Assembly: GCF_030812785.1 (NCBI RefSeq)
Contig: NZ_JAUSTJ010000003.1
Span: 868,001 to 932,000, forward strand
Length of the DNA: 64,000 bases
Source of the DNA: Sphingomonas kyeonggiensis
GTDB lineage: Bacteria; Pseudomonadota; Alphaproteobacteria; Sphingomonadales; Sphingomonadaceae
Reading direction: 5' to 3'
The position numbers and the translations under genes are program-made. Shown one piece after another: positions 25,151-33,425 of this stretch. The notes under the pieces are model-generated. The model did no database searches, was not told the DNA's origin, and saw only the letters and a program-made list of their open reading frames with translations. How positions within the stretch are numbered: the stretch's first letter is position 1; each line of letters begins with the position of its first letter.

Positions 25151-27964
25151 ATGAAGCGTCGTTCTATTGCCCTGAAGTCCGCCACTGCGATCGCGCTGAT
25201 CCTGTGCGCCGCGCCTGCCTTTGCGCAGGACACGGCCGGCCAGGCCGCGCCGCAGGCGGATGCATCGCAGGATGAGGGCGAGATCATCGTCACCGGCCAG
25301 CGCGCCAGCCTGGGCGCCGCCGCGAAGATCAAGCAGGACTCGGCCAATGTCGTCGACTCGATCGTCGCCGACGACATCGGCAAGTTCCCCGACCGCACCG
25401 TCGCGGGCGCGCTGCAGCGCGTGCCGGGCGTGCAGGTCACCGTGGGCGGCAACAACGAGATCGTCGCGCCGATCATCCGCGGCCTGGGCGACATCCTCAC
25501 CACGCTCGACGGCCGCGAGATATTCACCGGCGTCGGCCGCGGCTTCGCCTATCAGGACTTGCCCGCCGAAGCGCTGGCCGGCGCCGATGTCTACAAGACC
25601 AGTTCGGCCAACCTGATCGAGGGCGGTGTGGTCGGCGTGATCGACCTGCGTCTGCACAAGCCGTTCGACTTCAACGGCTTCACCGTCGCCGCCAATGCCC
25701 GCGGCATCTATTCGAAGAACACCAATGAAGTCACGCCGATCGCCGGCCTGCTCGTCTCGGATCGCTGGGACACCGGCATCGGCGAGATCGGCGCGCTGCT
25801 CGACGTCTCCTATGCGAGCACCGACTTCAACCGCCCGATCGCCTTCAACTGCGACTATCGCAGCGGCAATCACGGGCCGAACCCGGTCGCCGGCGGCTCG
25901 GGCGGGCTGGCGGCGCCGACTTGTGTTGGCGGCTTGAACAACGAAGGCAACTATCGCCGCATCCAGACCAACGCCGCGGTGCAGTGGAAGGTCTCGCCGG
26001 AGTTCCAGCTCGACCTGACCGGCCTCTACACCAGCTATGTCTCCAAATGGGCGAGCATCTTCCTGATCGACGACCTGTTCGGCGGACCGTTCAGCAACGT
26101 GCAGGCGACCGGCGACTGCAATGCCTATGACGTGGGCGCGGACGGTTTCTATGCCAATCCGTTCAAGCCCGACGGCACTGCCAACCCAGCCGTGCACCGC
26201 GAGACCCTGTGCACCGCCAAGAGCATGACCGTCGGCAGCCATGGCGGCTTCACCAGCACCCAGGCGCACAACGACCGCACCGACCTCTATGTGCTCGCGG
26301 TCGGCGGCAAGTATCAGACCGGCGCGCTCACGCTGAATGCCGACATCTCGTACCAGAGCTCTAACATCCGCAACCAGAACTTCATCCTGGACACGCTCAA
26401 GGTGGGCGGCGGCATGGTCAGCACGATCACCAACCTCAATGACGATGGCGGCACCGTCTATTCGTCGCCGGGCCTGAGCAATCCGGCCAATTTCGGCCTT
26501 TCGCCGCTCAACCAGGATACGAGCCGCGACAAGGGCAGCGCGTTCGCCGCCAAGTTCGACGGCAAATATGAAGTCGGCTCGATCCTCAAGGAGATCCAGT
26601 TCGGCGCGCGCTATGCCGATCACAAGGCGGATCACCAGCAGGCAGTGCTCGGCACCTGCGGTCCGCAGGCGGCGCCGGTCTGCGGCACGCTGCTCACCAA
26701 CGTCTCGTTCCTGCCCGCCGACTTCATGATCCACAGCTCGGGCATCCCCACCGTGAACAACGGCCTGGGCGTTGTCGCACCGGACCAGGACATGCTGCGC
26801 GATCCGACCATCCAGAACCAGCTGCGCAAGCTCTATGGCCTGGCCGAGGGCTGGCCGGCCTTCCAGCCGGAACGTGCCTTCAGCGCGCAGGAGAAGACGC
26901 TCTCCGGCTATGTCCAACTGGCCTATGACATCCCGCTGGGCGGCGCGCTCTCGGTCGACGGTCTCGTCGGCGCGCGCTACACGCATACCAGCCGCGATAT
27001 CAACGGCGCCGCGATCGTGACGCCGGCGGCGACTCCGGCCAACCCGAACCCGCTCGGGGTGGTCACGCCGTACAGTGCCTCGACCGACGATAATGACTTC
27101 ATGCCCAATGCCAGCGCCCGCATCCGCTTCGGCGGCGGCCTGCAGGCGCGCTTCAGCTATGCCAAGGCGATCTCGCGTCCGTCCTTCGGCTCGCTCAACC
27201 CGGGCCTGAGCTACCTGATCTCGACCAACATCCTGATCCTGCCGGCGGGCAGCGGCGGCAATCCGGACCTGAAGCCGCAGAAGTCGGACAGCTTCGATGC
27301 CACGCTGGAATATTATTTCGGCCGCGACAGCTATGTCTCGGTGGCGGGCTATTACAAGGACATCACCGACCGCGTGATCAGCCAGGGCCAGGTCGAGACG
27401 ATCAACGGCTTCAACTACAACATCACCCGCCCGCGCAATGTCGGCAAGGTGACGCTGAAGGGTATCGAGGTCGCCGGCCAGGCCTTCCTCGACTTCCTGC
27501 CGGGCCCGCTCAGCGGCCTGGGCATCATGGCGAACTTCACCCTCGCCGACAGCGAGATCAAGGAGGACGTCGATGCCCGCATGATCGGCCAGGCGATCGG
27601 CGGCGTTTCGAAGTACAACTACACCGTCGGCGCGCTCTACGAGAAGTACGGCGTCACCGGCCGTGTGGTCTACACCCACCGCTCGAGCTATTATGACGAG
27701 ATCTATGGCGGCACCACGATCCGCCCGGCCGCCGGCCCGGTCACGTCGCTCCAGCCCGATCCGCTGGTGCTCAACATGGTGCGTCCGGGCGGCCGCCTCG
27801 ATGCCAGCCTGGGCTTCGATGTCGCCAAGGGCATCACGCTGAGCGTGGACGCCACCAACATCACCAAGAACAATTATCGTAGCTATTATGGCCGCCCGGA
27901 ATTCCCGCGCGACCGCCGCTTTGACGACACCACCTACTCGGTGGGCGTCTCGGCGAAGTTCTGA
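25151..27964 (+). CDS. TonB-dependent receptor (glycan-type, no STN domain)
   Basis: 937 residues from the ATG at 25151 (GGGAGGGAG upstream; a GTG at 25124 is less likely). Signal peptide about 1-24 (ALILCAAPAFAQ). A TonB-box-like GEIIVTGQRASL follows, then the plug with IVADDIGKFPDRTVAGALQR, GVQVTVGGNNEIV and IRGLGDILTTLDGREI. The beta-barrel ends with a C-terminal aromatic/charged strand (DTTYSVGVSAKF). Plug motifs of the FPDRTVAGALQRVPGV type are shared by many sphingomonad and Caulobacter receptors for oligosaccharides. No SusD-like partner is present, as expected in Proteobacteria. The substrate is not known; proximity to the GH43-like and sialidase-like proteins suggests a glycan. Confidence 0.9.
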   Translation: MKRRSIALKSATAIALILCAAPAFAQDTAGQAAPQADASQDEGEIIVTGQRASLGAAAKIKQDSANVVDSIVADDIGKFPDRTVAGALQRVPGVQVTVGGNNEIVAPIIRGLGDILTTLDGREIFTGVGRGFAYQDLPAEALAGADVYKTSSANLIEGGVVGVIDLRLHKPFDFNGFTVAANARGIYSKNTNEVTPIAGLLVSDRWDTGIGEIGALLDVSYASTDFNRPIAFNCDYRSGNHGPNPVAGGSGGLAAPTCVGGLNNEGNYRRIQTNAAVQWKVSPEFQLDLTGLYTSYVSKWASIFLIDDLFGGPFSNVQATGDCNAYDVGADGFYANPFKPDGTANPAVHRETLCTAKSMTVGSHGGFTSTQAHNDRTDLYVLAVGGKYQTGALTLNADISYQSSNIRNQNFILDTLKVGGGMVSTITNLNDDGGTVYSSPGLSNPANFGLSPLNQDTSRDKGSAFAAKFDGKYEVGSILKEIQFGARYADHKADHQQAVLGTCGPQAAPVCGTLLTNVSFLPADFMIHSSGIPTVNNGLGVVAPDQDMLRDPTIQNQLRKLYGLAEGWPAFQPERAFSAQEKTLSGYVQLAYDIPLGGALSVDGLVGARYTHTSRDINGAAIVTPAATPANPNPLGVVTPYSASTDDNDFMPNASARIRFGGGLQARFSYAKAISRPSFGSLNPGLSYLISTNILILPAGSGGNPDLKPQKSDSFDATLEYYFGRDSYVSVAGYYKDITDRVISQGQVETINGFNYNITRPRNVGKVTLKGIEVAGQAFLDFLPGPLSGLGIMANFTLADSEIKEDVDARMIGQAIGGVSKYNYTVGALYEKYGVTGRVVYTHRSSYYDEIYGGTTIRPAAGPVTSLQPDPLVLNMVRPGGRLDASLGFDVAKGITLSVDATNITKNNYRSYYGRPEFPRDRRFDDTTYSVGVSAKF

Positions 27965-28002
27965 GCCTGATCGAGGCCGGCCCTGCGCCGGCTTCCCTGA
28001 AC

Positions 28003-28039
28003 AAGAAGCCGCATCCGCTACGCGCGGGTGCGGCTTCTT
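28003..28039 (+). terminator. Terminator after the TonB receptor (bidirectional)
   Basis: A 16-base-pair stem: 28,003-28,018 (AAGAAGCCGCATCCGC) with 28,024-28,039 (GCGGGTGCGGCTTCTT), one mismatch, loop TACGC. The right arm ends in T-rich sequence (CTTCTTCGTTTG). It lies between convergent genes and its left side is T-rich on the minus strand too. Confidence 0.8.
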
Positions 28040-28051
28040 CGTTTGCGCGCT

Positions 28052-28675
28052 CTAGGCGCTGGCCGGCTGAGGTTGCGGCCTGGCCTTGTCGAAGGCGAAG
28101 GCCGGCAGCGCATAATGGACCACCCAGCCGATGCTGACGGCGTAGAGCACTGTGCCGAGCCCGACGGTGCCGCCGAGCAGCCAGCCGATCGCGAGCACGG
28201 CCAGCTCGATCGCCGTGCGCACGGCCTTCACCGGCAGGCCGGTGCGGCGGCAGAAGCCGGTCATCAGCCCGTCGCGCGGGCCCGGGCCGAGTCCCGCGCC
28301 GATATAGGCGCCGCCGGCGATGCCGTTCAGCACGATGCCGAAGCCGAGCAGCGCGAAGCGGGGGATATAGCCTTCCGGCGCCGGGATCACGGCCAACGCG
28401 AGATCGGTGACGGTGCCGATCACCATGATGTTGAGCACGGTGCCGAGGCCCGGCCGCTGGCGCAGTGGCAGCCACAGCGCCAGCACGACGAGGCCGACCA
28501 GGTTGACCGTCCAGCCGAAGCTGAGGCCGAGCCGGTGCGCGAGCCCCTGATGGAGCACGTCCCAGGGATCGAGGCCGAGATTGGCCCGCACCATCATCGC
28601 CATGGAGATGCCGTAGAGGCACAGGCCGGCAAGGAGCTGGGTGAGGCGGGCGGGGAAGCGGTCATGGCGAAGCAT
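28052..28675 (-). CDS. YczE/YitT-type integral membrane protein
   Basis: 207 residues from the ATG at 28675 (MLRHDRFPARLTQLL); a start at 28717 would leave only 20 bases to the divergent gene and overlap its likely promoter. About five hydrophobic segments: near 10-30, 48-68, 75-95, 105-130 and 160-180. Motifs ANLGLDPWDVLHQGLAHRLG and GIAGGAYIGAGLGPGPRDG belong to the YczE/YyaS/YitT family (Gly-Leu-Gly-Pro motif near residue 125). Its function is unknown, although Bacillus yczE affects lipopeptide production. It is divergent from a MocR-type regulator, an arrangement found repeatedly for this family, so it is likely its target. Confidence 0.82.
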   Translation of the reverse strand: MLRHDRFPARLTQLLAGLCLYGISMAMMVRANLGLDPWDVLHQGLAHRLGLSFGWTVNLVGLVVLALWLPLRQRPGLGTVLNIMVIGTVTDLALAVIPAPEGYIPRFALLGFGIVLNGIAGGAYIGAGLGPGPRDGLMTGFCRRTGLPVKAVRTAIELAVLAIGWLLGGTVGLGTVLYAVSIGWVVHYALPAFAFDKARPQPQPASA

Positions 28676-28737
28676 GATGTCCAGATGGATTGAATTGGCT
28701 CTATCTGAAATATCCACTTTGATGATAGTGGCATTGC
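28676..28737. promoter_or_regulatory. Divergent promoter/operator between YczE-like and MocR genes
   Basis: A 62-base spacer. CTATC (28,701-28,705) and GATAG (28,724-28,728) form an inverted repeat with a 18-base centre. MocR-type regulators commonly bind repeats between divergent genes. No Shine-Dalgarno sequence precedes the MocR ATG at 28738, so it may be translated leaderless. Confidence 0.4.
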
Positions 28738-30198
28738 ATGGATGCTATATCGCTCAAGGCTGGCTCGCTCTCCCGTCTGCTCGGGCAATGGCGCGGCGCG
28801 GACAGCGCGGATGCCGCGTACCGGCTGCTCGCCCGTGCGCTGCGGCTGCTGATCCTGGACGGCCGAGTGGGCCTGGGCGTGCGGTTGCCGGGGGAACGCG
28901 AGCTGGCCGAGGTGCTGGGGGTCAGCCGGACGACGCTGACTGCTGCCTATGGGCAGCTGCGCGACGAAGGCTATCTGCTGAGCCGGCGGGGATCGGGGAG
29001 CGTCACGCACCTGCCCGGCGGTCGCGCGGCGGCGGGCGAGATCGCCGATATCGGCGAGGGCGATTCCTTCATCGACTGGACGGCGGCGGCGCTGCCGGCC
29101 CCGGCCGGGCTGTGGCAGGCCTATGAGGAGGCGCTCAGGCGGCTGCCGGCCTGGCTTTCGGGCATCGGCTATGAGGCATTGGGCCTGCCCGAGCTGCGCG
29201 AGGCGATCGCGCACGACTATGCCCGGCGCGGCTGCCCGACCCGGCCGGAGCAGATCATCGTGACGAGCGGGGCACAGAACGGGCTCACGCTCGCCTTGCG
29301 CGCGCTGACCGGGCCGGGCGACCGGGTCGCGGTCGATCATCCGACCTATCACAATGCGCTGGGCGCGATCCTGCGCAACAGCTGCCAGCCCGTGCCGATC
29401 AGCCTGCCGGAAACGGGCTGGGACCTCGAGGCGATGGAGGCGATCTTCCGCCAGACGGGGCCGCGCCTTGCCTATCTGCTGCCCGATTTCCACAATCCCA
29501 CCGGCCGGCTGATGGACGCGGCCAGCCGGCAGGCGCTGGTGGCGATCGCCGCGCGGACGCGCACGCCGCTGCTGATCGACGAGACGATGGCCGGGACGGG
29601 GTTCGGGTCCCCGATGCCGGCGCCGGTCGCCGCGCATGATCCCGAGGGACATCTGGTGCTGAGCCTCGGCTCGGTCGCCAAGCGCCATTGGGGCGGGCTG
29701 CGCGTCGGCTGGATTCGTGCCAGCGAGCAACGCATCGCCGAGCTCGGCCGCCTGCGCGCGATCCTCGACATGGCGACCCCGGTGCTCGAGCAGCTTGCCG
29801 TCACGGTGCTGTTCGAGCGCGAGAGCGGCATGGGCGACCGGCCGGCGATGCTGCGGGCGCGCTGCGAGAAGCTGATCGCCCTGCTCGGGGAGGCCCTGCC
29901 GCACTGGCGCGTGCCGATGCCCGAGGGCGGGCTCGCACTCTGGGCCGAGCTGCCGCACCCCGAAGCTTCCGCGCTGGCGGCGATGGCGCAGACGCTCGGC
30001 CTGCGCGTCGCGCCCGGTCCCCGCTTCGCGGCGGATGGCGGGTTCGAGCGCTTCCTGCGCCTGCCTTTCACCCTGCCTGAGCCCGACCTCGCCCGTGCGG
30101 TCGAGCGGCTCGCCCAGGCCGAGGCGCGGCTCCACCGCCGGCCCTTCCGCGACAGCGAGAGCCCGCTCCGGCTGATTGAGGCCGAGCGGGTCATCTAG
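28738..30198 (+). CDS. MocR/YczR-type regulator (GntR HTH fused to aminotransferase fold)
   Basis: 486 residues. N-terminal GntR winged helix at about 25-95: LPGERELAEVLGVSRTTLTA is the recognition region, followed by GYLLSRRGSGS. Residues about 105-470 form a fold-type I aminotransferase-like domain with the PLP-binding Lys at 315 (GSVAKRHWGG), Asp281 (IDET) and the FHNPTGRL loop near 252. The order matches MocR/PdxR regulators, which bind PLP or an aldimine as effector and are usually catalytically inactive. It is divergent from the YczE-like gene and is the likely regulator of that gene and of itself (as for yczR/yczE in Bacillus). The stop lies one base from the convergent M20 gene stop. 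Confidence 0.92.
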   Translation: MDAISLKAGSLSRLLGQWRGADSADAAYRLLARALRLLILDGRVGLGVRLPGERELAEVLGVSRTTLTAAYGQLRDEGYLLSRRGSGSVTHLPGGRAAAGEIADIGEGDSFIDWTAAALPAPAGLWQAYEEALRRLPAWLSGIGYEALGLPELREAIAHDYARRGCPTRPEQIIVTSGAQNGLTLALRALTGPGDRVAVDHPTYHNALGAILRNSCQPVPISLPETGWDLEAMEAIFRQTGPRLAYLLPDFHNPTGRLMDAASRQALVAIAARTRTPLLIDETMAGTGFGSPMPAPVAAHDPEGHLVLSLGSVAKRHWGGLRVGWIRASEQRIAELGRLRAILDMATPVLEQLAVTVLFERESGMGDRPAMLRARCEKLIALLGEALPHWRVPMPEGGLALWAELPHPEASALAAMAQTLGLRVAPGPRFAADGGFERFLRLPFTLPEPDLARAVERLAQAEARLHRRPFRDSESPLRLIEAERVI

Positions 30199-30199
30199 C

Positions 30200-31675
30200 T
30201 TATTTGCGCTTCGTCTCCTCCCAGGCGGGGGTCGGCTTGCGATAGTCGAGCGCGGGCGTGCGGGTGCCGAGCAGCGCGTCGTACTTGAAGTCGGGGCCGC
30301 GCGCCTTGTCGAGCTCGGCCCGGGCTTGCTTCAGCAGCTCGGGCGAGAGGAACAGGTCCGCGCCCGTGAGCGCGATCGTCTTGGCGGCGACCGTCGCGCC
30401 CTTGAAGCCGATCGAGGAGCCCGAAGCGGCGACCGCCTGCCAGCTATGCGCGGGCGTGCCCGGCACCCAGGTCGCCGTGCCGAGGCCGATCGTCGGCACG
30501 GTCCAGCTGATGTCGGCCACATCGGTCGAGCCGCCCCCGTCGGGGCCGCGCTCGCGTGAGCTGGTCTGCTTCACCGAGTCGAGCGGCTTCTGCGTCGGCA
30601 GGCTCTTCTGCAACTCTGTCGCCCAGGCGGTCTCCTCGGGCGTCCATTGCTCGCCGCCCACCGCGTTGAGATTGGCGCTCATCACCTTGGCGAGCGTCTC
30701 GCTGGCGAGCATCGAATAGACGCCGCCGGTGATCTCGTAATCGACGCTGGTGCCGGTCGCCATCGCCGAGCCCTGCGCGGCCTTGACCACGCGCCCCCAC
30801 ACGTCGCGGACGACCAGCGGATCGACGTTGCGGACATAGTAGTAGCTCTCGGCGAAGTCGGGCACGACATTCGGTGCCTCGCCGCCGGCGGTGATGATGT
30901 TGTGGATGCGCGTCGACGAGGGGACGTGCTCGCGCATGAAGTTCACCGCGACGTCCATCACCTCGACGCCGTCCAACGCCGAGCGGCCCTTGTCGGGCGA
31001 GGCAGCGGCATGGGCGCTGACGCCGTGGAAGCGGAACTTGCCCGAGATATTGGCCATGCTCTTGCCGGTCGACACGCCGTTGGCGTCGCTCGGGTGCCAG
31101 TGGAGCACGGCCGAGACATCGTCGAACAGGCCGGCGCGGACCAGATAGACCTTGCCCGAGCCGCCTTCCTCGGCCGGCGAGCCATAGACGCGCAGTTCGC
31201 CCTGGACCTTGTTGGCGATCATCCATTCCCGGATCGCGATCGCCGCCTCGACGCTGGCCGCGCCGAACAGATTGTGGCCGCAGCCATGGCCGGCGGCCTT
31301 GCCGGCGATCGCGGTCTTGGTCGGCGCGGTCGTCTGGGCGAGGCCGGGCAGGGCGTCATATTCGGCGAGGATGCCGATCACCGGGCCGCTGCCCTGCTTG
31401 AAGCTGGCGACAAAGGCGGTCGGCATGCCGGCGACGCCGGGGGTGACGGTGAAGCCGGCTTTCTTCAGCTGCGCCTGGAGCAGCGCGGAGGACTTGTTCT
31501 CCTGATAGCCGACTTCGGACCAGCCCCAGATCGCCCTGGCGGTGCTTTCCAGCTCGGGCGTGCGCCTGTCGATCCCGGCGAGCAGGGCGCTGCGCTGCGC
31601 CTCGGGCACGGCCTGGGCATGAACGGAAAGCGGCGCGAACATGCTGGCCAGCAGCAACGCGGTCCTGATCCTCAT
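30200..31675 (-). CDS. Periplasmic M20-family hydrolase (AbgB-like)
   Basis: 491 residues from the ATG at 31675 (GGGGAG 10 bases upstream; ATG at 31684 possible). Signal peptide about 1-22 (ALLLASMFAPLSVHA). M20 metal-site motifs: GHGCGHNLFGA near 132, GILAEYDALPG near 105 with the conserved Asp, GSPAEEGGSGK near 168 with the catalytic Glu-Glu, and HNII near 270. Sequence resembles AbgB, the hydrolase that cleaves p-aminobenzoyl-glutamate; the family also includes other aminoacyl-acid amidohydrolases. Catalysis would be zinc- or manganese-dependent hydrolysis of an amide bond. Third gene of an operon with an STN-domain TonB receptor and a gamma-glutamyltranspeptidase, 16 bases after the latter. 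Confidence 0.85.
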   Translation of the reverse strand: MRIRTALLLASMFAPLSVHAQAVPEAQRSALLAGIDRRTPELESTARAIWGWSEVGYQENKSSALLQAQLKKAGFTVTPGVAGMPTAFVASFKQGSGPVIGILAEYDALPGLAQTTAPTKTAIAGKAAGHGCGHNLFGAASVEAAIAIREWMIANKVQGELRVYGSPAEEGGSGKVYLVRAGLFDDVSAVLHWHPSDANGVSTGKSMANISGKFRFHGVSAHAAASPDKGRSALDGVEVMDVAVNFMREHVPSSTRIHNIITAGGEAPNVVPDFAESYYYVRNVDPLVVRDVWGRVVKAAQGSAMATGTSVDYEITGGVYSMLASETLAKVMSANLNAVGGEQWTPEETAWATELQKSLPTQKPLDSVKQTSSRERGPDGGGSTDVADISWTVPTIGLGTATWVPGTPAHSWQAVAASGSSIGFKGATVAAKTIALTGADLFLSPELLKQARAELDKARGPDFKYDALLGTRTPALDYRKPTPAWEETKRK

Positions 31676-31691
31676 ATCCTGCATTCTCCCC

Positions 31692-33425
31692 TTATTTCGC
31701 GCCGATAGCCGCGGCATCGGGACGGCGCGTGTCGGCCGATCCCAGGAACTTGTCGCCTTCGACCATGATCGACTGGACCGATCCCATGGTGTTCGAGCTG
31801 CGCACCTTGTGCCCCTTTGCCTCGAGCAGGGGAATGATGTCCGGCGAAAAGCCTTCCTCCAGCTCGATCGGGCCGTCGCCGCCCGACTGGTTGATGCGCG
31901 GACGCTCGGCGGCCTCGGCGACGTTGAGGCGGTGATCGATGACGTTGGAGAGCATCTGCACCATCGTCGCGATGATATAGCCGCCGCCCGGCGTGCCGGT
32001 GACCAGCCAGGGCCTGTCGTCCTTGAAGACGATCATCGGCGTGATCGTCGAGCCGACGCGCTTGCCCGGCACCGGCTGGGTCGCCTTGCTGTCCGGGCCG
32101 CTGCGGCCCCAGGCGAGGTTGCCGAGCGAGTTGTTGAGCAGGATGCCGGTGCCCGGCGCCACGACATGCGCGCCATAGGAGGCGGAGAGCGTGTAGGTGT
32201 TGCTCACCGCATTGCCGGCGGCATCGACCACCGAGAAGTGCGTCGTGTCCTTGCTTTCGTAAGGATAGGGATTGCCGTCGGGCAGGGTCTTCGCGTCGAG
32301 CGATGAACCGGTCTGGATCAGCTTCGCGCGCTCGGCGGCGTATTCCTTGCTCGCCAGGCCCTTTGCGGGCGTCCGCCAGTCCGGGCCGCCGCCGATCAGC
32401 TTGCGATCCGCCCAGACGATCTTGAGCGTCTCGGCCAGCAGATGGAGGTTGGCGACGCTGCCCCAGCGCTGCTCGCGCACCGGGAAGCGCTCGAGGATGT
32501 TCATCGCCTCGGCCACACTCACGCCCGAGGCGGTGGGCGGCATGTAGGCGATCGGCATGCCTCGGTAGCTCGACCAGATCGGCTCGGAGATCACTGGCTG
32601 GTAATCGGCCAGGTCCTTCTCGTCGATCACGCCGCCGCCGGCCTTCATCCCCGTAGCGATCTTCTGCGCGATCGCGCCGGTGTAGAAACCGTCGCGGCCC
32701 TTGGCGGCGATCAGCTGCAGCGTCGCGGCGAGCTCGGGCTGCTTCCAGCGCTCGCCCGGCTTGTAGGCGCTGCCATCGGGCTTGAAGAAGACGGCGAGGG
32801 CGGCTGGATCGTCGTGCATCGCCTTCTTCTGGTCGGCGTTTGCTTGCGCTTCATCGTCCGACAGGATCACGCCGTCGCGAGCCATGGCGAGGGCCGGGGC
32901 GATCAGCGTGCCCCAGGGCAGCGCGCCGAAGCGCTTGTGCGCCTCCCACAGTCCGGCAACGGTGCCGGGGATCGCCACGCCCTTCATCGAATAGCCCTTG
33001 GCGGCATCGAACTTGCCATTGGCGCCGAGCAGCAGGTCGGGCGTCGTGTGGCGCGATGCCTGGCCGTAATAGTCGATCGCGATCGTCCGGGCGGGCTTGC
33101 CGTCCTTCGCCGCCATGTGGATTAGCATATAGCCGCCGCCACCGACATTGCCGGCGCGCGGCAGGGTGACGGCGAGGGCGAAGGCGGTGGCGATCGCGGC
33201 GTCGACCGCGTTGCCGCCCTTGCGCAGGATCGCCGCGCCTATGTCCGCCGCAATCCGGTTCTGGCTGACGACCATGCCGCCGCGCCCGATTATCGGCTTG
33301 TGGATCTGGTCATAGGCGACGATGTCGCCGCCGGAGACGCGCTGGGTGGCGGGGGCTTCCGGTGCTTCCTGGGCGAAGGCCGGCGTCGCGAGCGAGGCCA
33401 GCGCGAGGATCAGGGCGATCCGCAT
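31692..33425 (-). CDS. ggt: Gamma-glutamyltranspeptidase
   Basis: 577 residues with a signal peptide at 1-19 (ILALASLATPAFAQ). The nucleophile Thr that appears after autoprocessing is Thr394 in KDTTHFSVVD, so the precursor splits into large (20-393) and small (394-577) subunits. The motif GGGGYMLIH near 95 and the C-terminal TPGGGYIIATMVQ also fit. It transfers or hydrolyses gamma-glutamyl groups (glutathione, gamma-glutamyl peptides, gamma-glutamyl tails). Start ATG at 33425 shares a base with the stop of the TonB receptor (TGATG), so all three genes are one transcript. Predicted periplasmic. The combination with an AbgB-like hydrolase is unusual and suggests folyl-polyglutamate or similar substrates. 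Confidence 0.93.
   Translation of the reverse strand: MRIALILALASLATPAFAQEAPEAPATQRVSGGDIVAYDQIHKPIIGRGGMVVSQNRIAADIGAAILRKGGNAVDAAIATAFALAVTLPRAGNVGGGGYMLIHMAAKDGKPARTIAIDYYGQASRHTTPDLLLGANGKFDAAKGYSMKGVAIPGTVAGLWEAHKRFGALPWGTLIAPALAMARDGVILSDDEAQANADQKKAMHDDPAALAVFFKPDGSAYKPGERWKQPELAATLQLIAAKGRDGFYTGAIAQKIATGMKAGGGVIDEKDLADYQPVISEPIWSSYRGMPIAYMPPTASGVSVAEAMNILERFPVREQRWGSVANLHLLAETLKIVWADRKLIGGGPDWRTPAKGLASKEYAAERAKLIQTGSSLDAKTLPDGNPYPYESKDTTHFSVVDAAGNAVSNTYTLSASYGAHVVAPGTGILLNNSLGNLAWGRSGPDSKATQPVPGKRVGSTITPMIVFKDDRPWLVTGTPGGGYIIATMVQMLSNVIDHRLNVAEAAERPRINQSGGDGPIELEEGFSPDIIPLLEAKGHKVRSSNTMGSVQSIMVEGDKFLGSADTRRPDAAAIGAK

Noticed and set aside
25121..27679. Minus-strand frame of 852 codons opposite the TonB receptor
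   Set aside because: Shadow of a well-supported receptor; sequence is alternating Asp/Gly/Arg/Val without a fold.
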